Shown in pieces: positions 43,831-51,771 of a stretch of DNA of 53,969 bases (the stretch's first letter is position 1; each line of letters starts with the position of its first letter). The stretch is taken from contig CATXWM010000011.1 of NCBI GenBank assembly GCA_958403205.1, forward strand, positions 1 through 53,969, read 5' to 3'. A program made the translations under genes and the position numbers. Below the pieces are notes generated by a model, which was given only the letters and a program-made list of their open reading frames with translations, was not told the DNA's origin and ran no database searches. The DNA is from an uncultured Collinsella sp. (lineage in GTDB: Bacteria; Actinomycetota; Coriobacteriia; Coriobacteriales; Coriobacteriaceae).

Positions 43831-44058
43831 TCACTCAGCCTCCACCGCCATGCGCACGACCTCTTCCATCGGGTAGCGAGTGCCGCCGTCCCCGTCCAAA
43901 GCCTCGTTGTAGGCCTCGATGTCCGCCATGTCCTCAGCCTTCTCGAACGCGGCCCTTCTCACGAACTCGGAAAAGGTCATGCCCGTGGCGTCCGCATGGC
44001 CCTGAATCAAGGCCATTTCGCCCTCATCGAACTTGACCGCGATCTCGCGCATCGCCAT
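43831..44058 (-). CDS. Ribbon-helix-helix protein, orphan antitoxin-like (DUF6290-like)
   Basis: The 75-residue protein reads MAMREIAVKFDEGEMALIQ, then GMTFSEFVRRAAFEKAED and IEAYNEALD, the strand-helix-helix layout of RelB/DUF6290 antitoxins. ATG 44058 is preceded by GGGAG; the frame continues upstream to 44220 but without protein-like sequence. No toxin frame follows within 200 bases, so it could be an orphan regulator of the flanking pilin-like genes. That link is inference. Confidence 0.7.
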   Translation of the reverse strand: MAMREIAVKFDEGEMALIQGHADATGMTFSEFVRRAAFEKAEDMADIEAYNEALDGDGGTRYPMEEVVRMAVEAE

Positions 44059-44124
44059 GGTCGCTCCCGTCAACGCCGTCATCGAAGTGAATCCATTATC
44101 CACCCACCGTATACGCCCCGAACT

Positions 44125-44345
44125 CGAAACACCAAGCAGGATGGACTCTATACGAGGACGCAGCAGAGGTAATGGCGGGGGAGTGCGGCAGGCGCTCTGA
44201 GAGCCGCTGTATGACCCCATTTCTCTTCAATCCGACTACCCGTGCCATGAACCTGAAGCCGTTCGTTCGGTCGCCAAAAGAAAGCACGCGCGGGGTAACG
44301 CGGGCTTTGCGCTAGACAAGCTAGAAGCACCAGGCGGGGGAGACG
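44125..44345 (-). repeat. 3' flank repeat, copy 2 (partner 42365-42605)
   Basis: Same order of sequence blocks as copy 1, with scattered differences. The terminator stem is no longer perfect (AAAGCACGCGCGGGGTAACGCGGGCTTT region). Confidence 0.8.
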
Positions 44346-45318
44346 CAAAACCAGCCCGGCGCGGAGTTGCTGTCCGACGGATTGCCGCTGCTGTCGACAT
44401 GGATGAAGCCCTTCGAGGCGTTCGGAAACACCGAACGCTCCCACCAACCGCTGCCAATGGCAATGGCAGAGTTGGGATTATAGTTCTCCGTCACCTTGCC
44501 TTTGAAGGCCTCGTACTGGGTGCCCTCGGAGGAAGTCCAGGGATAGGATGCCCAATAGGAGGTGGGGGCGATCTCAGAGTAGCTGAGCAGGAACAGCTTG
44601 TCCGAGGTAGCCGTCACGGCGGCGTTCTTGTTCTCATCACCGCCCCCGACATTGTTCGATAGCTTTTTGACGGCCTTCACCTTGGACTGGAAATCGGAGG
44701 GCATCAGATTCCAGATCTTGCCGGAGTTCATTTTCTGACGGAGTTCAGACTTCTCCCAACCGCCGGCGTTGGTGTCAATCGCGTTCATGGGGGACCAAAT
44801 GCCCGTCGTGGTGGTGAGGAACGTGAGGCCCGCCTTGCCGGATCCGCCTGCAAGGTCATCATGATTGATGCCGATAATGCGGTAAGTCAGCGTCTTGCCA
44901 TCGGTGAGCTTCATCGAGAACTCGGTGCCGGCATCCATCGCGGCCTTCGCCTTGGCGTAGGCGGGCGACGCCTCGCCCTTGGCGGCGATGTCCTCGGCAA
45001 CTGCCTTCTGCTCACCGAGGGTCCAGTCCTTCGCGTGTCCTTCGCGTCCTTGGCGAGCGCCGCCTGGACGGTCGCGGAACCCGCGCCGTTACCGCTGCCG
45101 GAACCGCTCGGTTCCCAAGTCCCACCTGCTGTCCCGTTTACCAATACTCCCGCCACCGTGTTGAACTGGTTCCTGATTGCCGACGAGACCCAAGGGCCGG
45201 CTATCATCACAACCAGGACGATAATCGCGATGACCAGAACGTACTCGATGGCTCCTTGGCCTCGGAGGCGGGTATTCCTACGAGATACCCACCCCCCGAA
45301 GGTTAATTGCCGCTGCAT
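44321..45318 (-). pseudogene. Second pilin-like stem protein with DUF6273-like domain, off by 11-bp duplication
   Basis: The N-terminus from ATG 45318 (MQRQLTFGGWVSRRN... LRGQGAIEYVLVIAIIVLVV) is in frame through ATVQAALAKDAKD and then leaves the frame at an exact duplication of ACGCGAAGGAC (plus strand 45026-45047). The rest continues in the frame of 44321-44938: AMDAGTEFSMKL, TLTYRIIGINHDD, GWEKSELRQKMN, DKLFLLSYSEI, WWERSVFPN and VSPAWCF. Removing one 11-bp unit restores a protein of about 325 residues parallel to the first gene. As sequenced it cannot make its C-terminal domain. Confidence 0.82.
45026..45047 (-). repeat. Exact 11-bp tandem duplication in the second pilin-like gene
   Basis: GTCCTTCGCGT occurs twice in direct succession on the plus strand; the first gene has only one copy at the same place. 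The extra unit shifts the reading frame. Confidence 0.95.
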
Positions 45319-45467
45319 GCATATGCGACACTCCCTTCGCATGGGGATTGATATTGCATGCAGAGCGTACGTTAAAGCGAACCGACTAGCCCGTAACGTG
45401 CCGCTGAGGCAACGGCGGCACGGGTGCCCGCGCCACATAAACTGCTTGCCGTTTTGTTTCTTCAGAC

Positions 45468-46428
45468 CTACTGCCACGCCTTCGGGAGGATAACGCCGGG
45501 GGCGCAGTGATTGAAGTCACTATGATTGGCATAGGTTGGGACATTCCAATCGGAACAGTCGAGGTTTAGATTTTTGCAATAGCTAAACATGCCGAGCATA
45601 TCCATAACATCTGAGGTCTTCCACCCTGGTCCAAATTTCACGCTTTTCAGCGAACTGTCGGTGGAAAAAAGGAGACGTAAATCGCCGGCTTTCCGCGTCG
45701 ACCATCCGGAGATGTCAATCTCCTCGACCTTGTAAAGGTTTTTGAGCGCCGAGTCGAATTCGACGACCGAGGACGTATCCCAGCTTGAAATACTGAAGGA
45801 AGTCGCATTGCCGCAATACGCGAATGCGTGCTGCAGATTTGTGCAGTTCGACATGTCGAACTTTGCCAGATCAAAGCTCTTGCAGTTCTCCATGTACTGA
45901 AAGCAAAATGCCAACGAGTGGATTTCTATGCCATCGTCAATGGCCTTTACGGCCACGATATTATTTCTGTTAGGCCACCAGGGGGCAGTCGTCTTGCCGT
46001 CGTTTCCCACGGTCGCGGTGGCGTATCCATTTTCGAACCCCGTATACACCGCCGTCACGCGGCGGCTGTTGAGCATGTCACCGACTCTGGGGACCCCGCG
46101 GCGCTTGTAGAACATGAGGCTGTGGTCGTCCTCCGAGTACACGGCGAACGCTATCCCGTGAACGGGGTCCACGATGTCGGCGTCGGTCAACGACCCGTTG
46201 CCGCCGCCCGTGCCGCCCGACTCCCAGCTCCCCTTTGAGATTCCGTTGCCGAGCGTCCCCGCCACCGTGTTGAACTGGTTTGTGATCGCCGACGAGACCC
46301 ACGGTCCCGCGATCAGCACCACCAGGACGATGATCGCGATGATCAGTACGTACTCGACTGTCGACTGCCCCTTCGGGCGGCGGGTAAATCTGGGAGATAC
46401 CCCCCCCCGAAAGGAATTTCCGCTGCAT
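45468..46428 (-). pseudogene. Third pilin-like stem protein with BspA-like leucine-rich repeats, off by G9 tract
   Basis: From ATG 46428 the frame reads MQRKFLSGGGISQI and is lost. Dropping one of nine G (46400-46408) gives MQRKFLSGGVSPRFTRRPKG followed by QSTVEYVLIIAIIVLVVLIAG, the same stem as the other two genes. The rest is open from 46322 in the frame used by the ORF: GPWVSSAITNQFNTVAG, a glycine linker, then about 190 residues with FDLAKFDMSNCTNLQHAF, SISSWDTSSV, EEIDISGWST and NLDCSDWNVP. These are repeats like DUF285/BspA-type surface leucine-rich repeats. The C-terminus thus differs completely from genes one and two. Confidence 0.8.
46400..46408 (-). repeat. G9 tract in the start region of the third pilin-like gene
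   Basis: Nine C on the plus strand, at codons 7-10 of the gene. Eight would put the stem in frame from ATG 46428; nine does not, and ATG 46432 is also out of frame. Confidence 0.92.
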
Positions 46429-46586
46429 GCATGTGCGGCTCCTCTCGGATTGCTTTGGCTGATGCTGCAGAGGATAGACGCGATTACTAAGGATGAGTCA
46501 ACAATGCCGCAGCGGCATTCACACTAAGAGGGTAAGGCGTTCGGAGTGACTTCCCGTTCCAAAACGTATACTTGATTTAAGGCGGA

Positions 46587-47246
46587 GTGGAATGTGGGCG
46601 CGCAAGGAGATGCGGAATCGATGAGAGCCTCAAAAAAACTACTGCAGTGTTATCATCTTTCATCCTCTCTATTCTTCCATTTCTGATTCTATGGGCGGCT
46701 TGGTCAGTCCTCCCTGATACAATTCCCGCTCATTGGAGTGGGGGTGTGGTTGATCGATGGGGTAATAAGCTTGAATTGCTGGTTGTTCCGCTGTTTTCTC
46801 TGATTGGTTCTATTGCAATTTCTGTGTACCTTATTGTTTCCACGCGGCGAAGAGAGTTCGCGGATTTCTCTGCTCGAATGCGACGGGACTTTGTTGCGTG
46901 CTATATTTCTAGTCTTCTTTTATCGACAACCTGCTCAGTGATAATTGCCGTTTGGGTTCAGTTGATTCTTACGCAAAGCACTGCGGTTGATGGGGGACTT
47001 GGACTATCGATCCTGTATTCCCTTCCCGGGCTATATGTGATCTTGTGCGCTTTGCCGCCTTTTTATGCGAGCGGCGAGAGCAAAAAGGCAGAGCGCCTGA
47101 TAACAGTTCTTATTGGCTGCGCGGAGATTGTTCTTTGTGGAATAGTGCTTGAAGGTTCGGCTGCCTCTTATACGATGATTGGACTGATGATTCTGTTCTG
47201 TGCGTTTGAGATTGTGTCACAGGTAAGGGATAGCCGGTCCTTATGA
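46587..47246 (+). CDS. DUF1648-type multi-pass membrane protein
   Basis: The 219-residue frame has an LPDTIPAHWSGGVVDRWGNK motif, characteristic of DUF1648-domain proteins, followed by several hydrophobic helices (LELLVVPLFSLIGSIAI, ISSLLLSTTCSVIIAVW, LITVLIGCAEIVLCGIVL). Some related proteins are regulators of ion or sigma-factor systems; no role can be fixed. The start is unclear: GTG 46587 begins the frame, but a better-placed start near 46617 (after AAGGAG) has no standard codon. No operon partner. Confidence 0.7.
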   Translation: MECGRARRCGIDESLKKTTAVLSSFILSILPFLILWAAWSVLPDTIPAHWSGGVVDRWGNKLELLVVPLFSLIGSIAISVYLIVSTRRREFADFSARMRRDFVACYISSLLLSTTCSVIIAVWVQLILTQSTAVDGGLGLSILYSLPGLYVILCALPPFYASGESKKAERLITVLIGCAEIVLCGIVLEGSAASYTMIGLMILFCAFEIVSQVRDSRSL

Positions 47247-47747
47247 GTTGAATTACGCGCGTGCGGATATAAAGGTTGGCATGTTAAGCTGGTCGTTTTC
47301 TCGTTCTGGGACATTTGCAGTAGGATGAGTGGGACTAGGCGCGCTGCGGTGTGATGGTGACGGTTGAGACTTGTATCGCTGCAAATCCGCTGATGCACAT
47401 TTTGCTATTGGGCTTGAAGTTGGGACCGACAGGCCTTTGTTTGGGATGTTCCGGTCGTCCAACACGTGTTGCACGGCTTTATATTGTTACGCTCGTTCGG
47501 CGCTCCGTTGGAGCATTTCCGGGTTTGTCGGCATCATGACTTGGCCAAGTGACACGCTTGCCGGGACGGTTGTAACGCCGCGCCGGTTCCGTGTGCTCCT
47601 TCGTTGTTGTTCTGTCCAGCCGGGGGCGGATTCGGCCTCATGTTGTGGCGCACGGCCTTCAGGTGCTTCCCCCTGGCGAGCTATGTTCGTCCGTATGGGT
47701 AAGGGTCGGGTTGAGCTGACAATCCCGTGTCGGAAGGGGCTTGCACC
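47247..47747. other. Intergenic region, no gene recognised
   Basis: About 500 bases with only poorly supported open frames. Its composition varies from AT-rich to GC-rich, and fragments of decayed accessory genes are possible. Confidence 0.45.
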
Positions 47748-48363
47748 ATGCGCGCGATGACAGAGATTGAGTGGCTGGACGGCCGTGTGACGAAGGTGCC
47801 GGAGCTCGCCCTGGGCGATGCGCTCGGCGAGAGCGTCCAGGCGGAGCTCGATTTCGGGTTCGACGACGTGTTGGAGGGCCTTTGGGTTGAGGTGCGCCAT
47901 CATGAGCCGGATGAGGACTCGGACGGCGACCCGCGCGGGAGGGGCTGCGCACTGTACGCGGACTGCCGGTACAGCCTGGTCGAACCGTCGGACCTCGACC
48001 GTGTCTTCTGCATCCTTTACGAGGGGCAGCCGAGGGTCCAGCCGCGTCGCGGGGGAGCTCGTGAACCTTTCGCGGGCCTGCGCGTTGTCCTGCCTCATGC
48101 TCGGATCTCCCTACCCGCCAGGCGCCCTCGAGGCCCTGGCCGAGTGCGCTCGATACCTCTGCGGTCCGGCTTTCACGTCCGACCTCGCCGCCCGCGTCCG
48201 CGCGCGGATCCCATCCGGCCTCACGCGCTTGAATATCGAGCTGAGCCCAAACGATGACCCACACCCCATCGGTCTTCATGATGATGCCTCGATGAGCCAG
48301 CTCGCCCAGAGCTTTCGATACAGTCGGTTGAGTCGAACAGACTTTTTTTCGAGCTTGTCCTGA
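47748..48363 (+). pseudogene. Hypothetical accessory protein, apparently frameshifted
   Basis: ATG 47748 follows GGAAGGGG and opens a frame with EIEWLDGRVTKVPELALG, FDDVLEGLWVEVRHHEPD and DLDRVFCILYEGQPRVQ. After about 48040 a frame one base over continues more naturally with RVAGELVNLSRACALSCL, GALEALAECARYL and ending at 48361-48363. One inserted base around 48040 would explain it. I do not recognise the family. The two halves may also be unrelated. Confidence 0.4.
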
Positions 48364-48677
48364 CGCATGAAAAGACCTTTTGTAAGTTCTTTTCCGTTGG
48401 CATCCTTCCTATTAGGCCCTTTGGACGTCTGGAAGGAGCAAATCATGATCAGAATCGCAAGCTGGACGCGATTCTTCGCGACCGCAAATAATGAGTCGTA
48501 GGATGGCCTGTTGATTCCACTCAGGATCTCGCTCTTTGCAATCTCATCCTGTCGAACGTCAAGCGCCGCCTCCATCTCGCTAGGCGTCTCGGCCTGATCG
48601 GCAACCGATGGAGCGTCCGTGTCTAAAGGCCACGGGAGGCCACGGCCTTTTTGCGGTTTGTAGCTACTTGTACTCAT
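48276..48677 (-). CDS. Small hypothetical protein, 133 residues
   Basis: A strong GGAGGAATCAACATG start at 48677 supports translation. The sequence is charged at the front, with a possible short hydrophobic helix (VQLAILIMICSFQTS), and a lysine/arginine-rich end (KLEKKSVRLNRLYRKLW). No family recognised. It overlaps the 3' end of the plus-strand pseudogene. Confidence 0.5.
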   Translation of the reverse strand: MSTSSYKPQKGRGLPWPLDTDAPSVADQAETPSEMEAALDVRQDEIAKSEILSGINRPSYDSLFAVAKNRVQLAILIMICSFQTSKGPNRKDANGKELTKGLFMRQDKLEKKSVRLNRLYRKLWASWLIEASS

Positions 48678-48793
48678 GTTGATTCCTCCGGTGCGAGGCT
48701 ATCCAACCCAATTGCCGACTGTGCCCATAATATGGTTGATTTCCGATCTCAGCCGAACACATTGAGCGGATAGGCCGTTCCCGCAGTTAGCCG

Positions 48794-48834
48794 AACGCCC
48801 CCGAGGCCCCATTCAGGCCACGGGGGCGTCGTTT
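48794..48834 (+). terminator. Hairpin terminator before the IS21 relic
   Basis: ACGCCCCCG with GGCC pairs with GGCC and CGGGGGCGT, then GTTTT. It separates the hypothetical genes from the IS relic. Confidence 0.6.
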
Positions 48835-48840
48835 TCCCAG

Positions 48841-49074
48841 TTGAAGGAACGGTGGAGATGTGTTTCGATGGGTCCGGTGGCCATGCTCCGCCCGCCGCCC
48901 GGCACCTCTTCCCAGACTCAGCCGGACGGTCGGTCCGTCTATTCCGATTTCGCCCTTAGGCTAGGCCAGCGGGGCATCGCCCCTCTCTGCGCGCGCCCTC
49001 TCGGCGGGGCCGGCGGGGCCGACCTGTCGGTCTACGACGGGTTCCTGAAGGGGGCGGTCGCCGATGGCAGCTAG
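48841..49074 (+). pseudogene. IS21-family IstA transposase, 3' remnant
   Basis: The last 30 residues (LCARPLGG... ADLSVYDGFLKG) resemble an IstA C-terminal end and overlap the istB start by 11 bases, as in intact IS21 elements. No catalytic DDE domain is present, so the transposase is missing. Confidence 0.5.
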
Positions 49075-49807
49075 CGAGGAGCTGGCCCGCAGGGTCGTGG
49101 AGGCCGGGCGGTCGTGCTCGCTCACCACCGCCGTCCTGGAGGAGTGGTCGAGGCTCGGCACCCCGAAGCAGGTGGAGTACCTGGCGGGCTACCTCGAGGC
49201 GGAGAGGTCCAGCCGCGAGGCCTCGAAGCGCGCGACGCTGCTCAGGCGCTGCGCGCTGCCGGCGCCCAAGACCTTCGACGGCTACGACTGGTCGGCCGTG
49301 TCGTGGCCGGAGGGCATGGGGCGCGAGTCGCTGCTCGCGCTCGACTTCGTCGAGCGCAGGGAGGACCTCGTGCTCATGGGCGACGTCGGCACCGGCAAGA
49401 CGCACATGGCGTCGGCCCTCTGCGCGCTGGCGTGCGAGAGGAGGCTCGAGGCGCACTTCTTCACGGCGTCCTCGCTCGTGATGCGCCTGAGGCGCGCCCG
49501 CGACGACGGGAGGCTCGACCGGGAGGCCGCGCTCATCGGCAAGGCCCGCCTGCTCGTCATCGACGAGCTCGGGTTTCTCCCGCTCGACGCGGACGGGGCG
49601 AGGCTGCTCTTCCAGGTCTTCGCCGACGCATACGAGAGGCAGTCGGTGGTAATCACCACGAACCTGGAGTTCAGCAGGTGGGGGTCGGTGTTCGGGGACG
49701 ACCAGATGGCCGCCGCCGTGATCGACCGCATCGTCCACCACGGGAGGCTCGTCCAGTTCCGCGGCGAGTCCTACCGCGTCCGCCATGCCCTCATGCAGGA
49801 GGGCTAG
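49064..49807 (+). CDS. istB: IS21-family IstB helper ATPase
   Basis: IstB is the AAA+ partner of IstA that selects and bends target DNA. The 247-residue protein has Walker A GDVGTGKT (106-113), Walker B LLVIDELGF (163-171) and the IstB-family SVVITTNLEFSRWGSVF. Length is normal, so the gene is intact even though its istA is nearly gone. Confidence 0.9.
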   Translation: MAASEELARRVVEAGRSCSLTTAVLEEWSRLGTPKQVEYLAGYLEAERSSREASKRATLLRRCALPAPKTFDGYDWSAVSWPEGMGRESLLALDFVERREDLVLMGDVGTGKTHMASALCALACERRLEAHFFTASSLVMRLRRARDDGRLDREAALIGKARLLVIDELGFLPLDADGARLLFQVFADAYERQSVVITTNLEFSRWGSVFGDDQMAAAVIDRIVHHGRLVQFRGESYRVRHALMQEG

Positions 49808-49892
49808 CCGCTCAAAAAGCGTGCGCGCTTCCGATGCTGCGACTGCTCAATTTCCGATGCTCTTTTTGCTCAAATCCTCTTGACGAAACACA
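49808..49892 (+). mobile_element. IS21 right-end region
   Basis: After istB, TGCTCAATTTCCGATGCT and TTGCTCAA repeats run up to ACGAAACA, as in the multiple terminal repeats of IS21 elements. The adjacent IS30 relic starts at once after it, so IS21 seems to have inserted in that transposase gene. Confidence 0.55.
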
Positions 49893-50225
49893 GAATACGT
49901 GCGGGCGGCGCTTGCAGCCGATCGCACGGTACCGGCCGCACCCGTTGCAGCAGCGCGGCCACGCCGCCAGGCGCGGGCAGGCCGCCGACAGGTCGGCCGA
50001 GCCGTCGACGCGCTCGCCGCGCCTGGACTTCGGCGCCGTCACGAACCTGTGCGACGCCACCTCGGCGCTCACCGCCGAGGGCGACCTGCCCAGCTCCCTG
50101 GCGATCTCCCTGCACGAGGCCCTGCGCTCCAGCATCCTCTGGACCGTGTCCCGCTCGTGCCTGGTGAGCCTGCCGTAGGCCCTCGGGGCCGCCTCCGCGG
50201 AACCCTTCTTCCTCTTTCCGGACAT
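49893..50225 (-). pseudogene. IS30-family transposase, N-terminal remnant
   Basis: From ATG 50225 the frame has YGRLTRHERDTVQRMLE, REIARELGRSPSAVSAEV and CCNGCGRYRAIGCKRRPHVF, the helix-turn-helix and spacer of IS30 transposases. The sequence after about 49893 belongs to the IS21 end, so the catalytic DDE part is lost. The frame goes on with unrelated residues to 49812. Confidence 0.75.
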
Positions 50226-50278
50226 GCCGTCCTCCGATCTCCCGGGGCCAGCCGGTCCGGCCCTCAGGGTATCGGGTT

Positions 50279-50345
50279 CCCACATTCATCCGCACATGTG
50301 CGGATGAATGTGGGAGGTGTTCGGATGAAGTTGATAATCAAGGCT
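50279..50345. repeat. Inverted-repeat block with 36-bp palindrome, left copy (partner 53365-53432)
   Basis: CCCACATTCATCCGCACA with its exact reverse complement forms a perfect 36-bp palindrome (50279-50314), followed by AGGTGTTCGGATGAAGTTGATAATCAAGG-like sequence. The reverse complement of this block, with few changes, lies at 53365-53432. Similarity continues about 50 bases toward the IS30 gene, so this is probably an IS30 element end. Confidence 0.8.
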
Positions 50346-50476
50346 TCGATAGCAAACGCAATTTGGTTTTTGAAATATGGACGAATTCCTCGTCAGGAGG
50401 GTAAAATGGTGCCGACGGCAGCCCAAGTTGTAGAGAGCTGGGCAGAGCCGTTGCTTAATGAAGTTGGGTCATCGTC

Positions 50477-50602
50477 TTAGCGACGGTGGCCTTTCTTTTT
50501 GGGCTTCGAGCCCTGCTTGAGTGCCTTGGAAAGGCCGACAAGGGCCGTGAGGAGCGAGACCATAGCGGTCAGGAGCTTCACGAGCTCGGTGAAATCGGTC
50601 AT
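50477..50602 (-). CDS. 41-residue amphipathic/hydrophobic peptide, possible small toxin or holin-like
   Basis: This frame, too short for usual gene finders, has an excellent GGGAGGTGATG ribosome site before ATG 50602. The peptide has one helix (LVKLLTAMVSLLTALVGLSK, about 7-26) and a very basic end (KPKKKGHRR). This layout is seen in type I toxins and holin-like peptides, but I cannot place it in a named family. No antisense RNA was identified. Cell membrane location is inferred. Confidence 0.55.
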   Translation of the reverse strand: MTDFTELVKLLTAMVSLLTALVGLSKALKQGSKPKKKGHRR

Positions 50603-50840
50603 GGGCATCACCTCCCATCAAATGGAGGGCTCTGCCCGGCACGAGGGCTGCCGACAGCAAGGACGATTCTATCAGAGCGGCTGACTCCCGCCCGATATTA
50701 CCATCCCACCGCGCCTGTGCAAAAAAGAGGGCCGCCAAACAGCGACCCTCCAGCGAAAGTGCATGTTATTTAGGACTAAGCAATCTTTGAAAAAGGCTGC
50801 TGTAGAATTACATATAAGACTCACCCGGAAGGAGCGATCG

Positions 50841-51296
50841 ATGAAAAGCAAACGATTTGTCCTGAATGCACTTCTGGTAGTAGCAATATTGACGCTCTTG
50901 GTCTTCTCCTACTCATACATGAATCAGCCAAGATTTGGATATGCTTTATACGCTGTTTTTTCCGGCGAAACAACTTACAACACTTACAACACTATAGGCT
51001 TCATTGACGCAATCTTTTTCTATGTAGTCGGCCCCGTATCAAGCGAACTGATCGCTTTTGTTGTCAGCTACAACCTGAATCAACAAAGCCAGACTCACTC
51101 AGCGACTTCGGCCAAACAAGGAATCAATCTCTTCGCAATAATGATAATTCTGCAAATTGCGACCGTGTTGATTATCGCCCTGACCGCAACAAACGTTTTG
51201 AAGTATGAGTTCGGATTCATCGCGAGCTGTCTCATGGCAATTGCCGCGGGTATAGCGGTTTCGTATACGACACCGGCAAAGAAGTGGCTCAACTAA
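50841..51296 (+). CDS. Four-helix membrane protein, 151 residues
   Basis: ATG 50841 follows GGAAGGAG. Hydrophobic segments lie at about 7-27, 50-72, 97-117 and 125-145 (LLVVAILTLLVFSYSYM, AIFFYVVGPVSSELIAFV, FAIMIILQIATVLIIAL, FIASCLMAIAAGIAVSY). GC content is much lower than in the housekeeping block. Family unknown; a low-GC transferred gene is likely. Confidence 0.65.
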   Translation: MKSKRFVLNALLVVAILTLLVFSYSYMNQPRFGYALYAVFSGETTYNTYNTIGFIDAIFFYVVGPVSSELIAFVVSYNLNQQSQTHSATSAKQGINLFAIMIILQIATVLIIALTATNVLKYEFGFIASCLMAIAAGIAVSYTTPAKKWLN

Positions 51297-51710
51297 CAGG
51301 GCCTATTTGGAATCCGAATCGTCCATGGAGCCGTCGATGCCGGTTTTGGTGTCGTCATCCGTATTGGAATCGTCATCCTTGGGGCTTATAGGACACACAT
51401 TTTGTCCTATAAGCCCCGATCAATCCATACTCCTCATCCTCGCCGAATTGCGAGTATGGCAGAATCGGCACTGGATGGCAGCGCGCTAGGCCGTGTCCGC
51501 GGAGTTACCCCCCCCCGTTTTTATCGTAACAGCTGATTCTAGGGACGCTTCAAAAAGTCAACCGAGGGTTTTGTCCCGTCAAGACGCCGAACGAGAATTA
51601 CGTACCGCCAAGAGCCTCAAAACACGCCCCTCGCGGAACAGAATCCTCACTCGATTTCCATGCGGAGTAAAAACCTCAATCAATCATCCTCCGCAACGTC
51701 TATCCACCAA
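51297..51710. other. Intergenic stretch with a strong hairpin
   Basis: No supported gene. It contains the 15-bp hairpin at 51381-51417 and a run of nine C at about 51507-51516. Confidence 0.4.
51381..51417. terminator. 15-bp perfect hairpin
   Basis: GGGGCTTATAGGACA and TGTCCTATAAGCCCC with a 7-base loop CACATTT. It may end the 50841-51296 transcript; no T-run follows, so it could instead be an element end. Confidence 0.55.
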
Positions 51711-51738
51711 AAAGGCCGCCCCACGTGGAGCGGCCTTT
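51711..51738. terminator. Bidirectional terminator
   Basis: AAAGGCCGC and GCGGCCTTT form a 9-bp stem. A-rich and T-rich flanks suit termination of the minus-strand gene 51772-52191. Confidence 0.75.
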
Positions 51739-51771
51739 GCTCGCAGCTTTTTACTGATAGTTACTCAAAAA

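Noticed and set aside
44148..44463. Minus-strand frames beside the second pilin-like gene
   Set aside because: Shadow frames of the real C-terminal domain and of the duplicated flank.
47371..47760. 129-codon plus-strand frame
   Set aside because: Cysteine-rich low-complexity sequence without ribosome site; not supported as a gene.
49114..50178. 354-codon frame across istB
   Set aside because: Alternative frame of istB with repetitive R/G/A composition.
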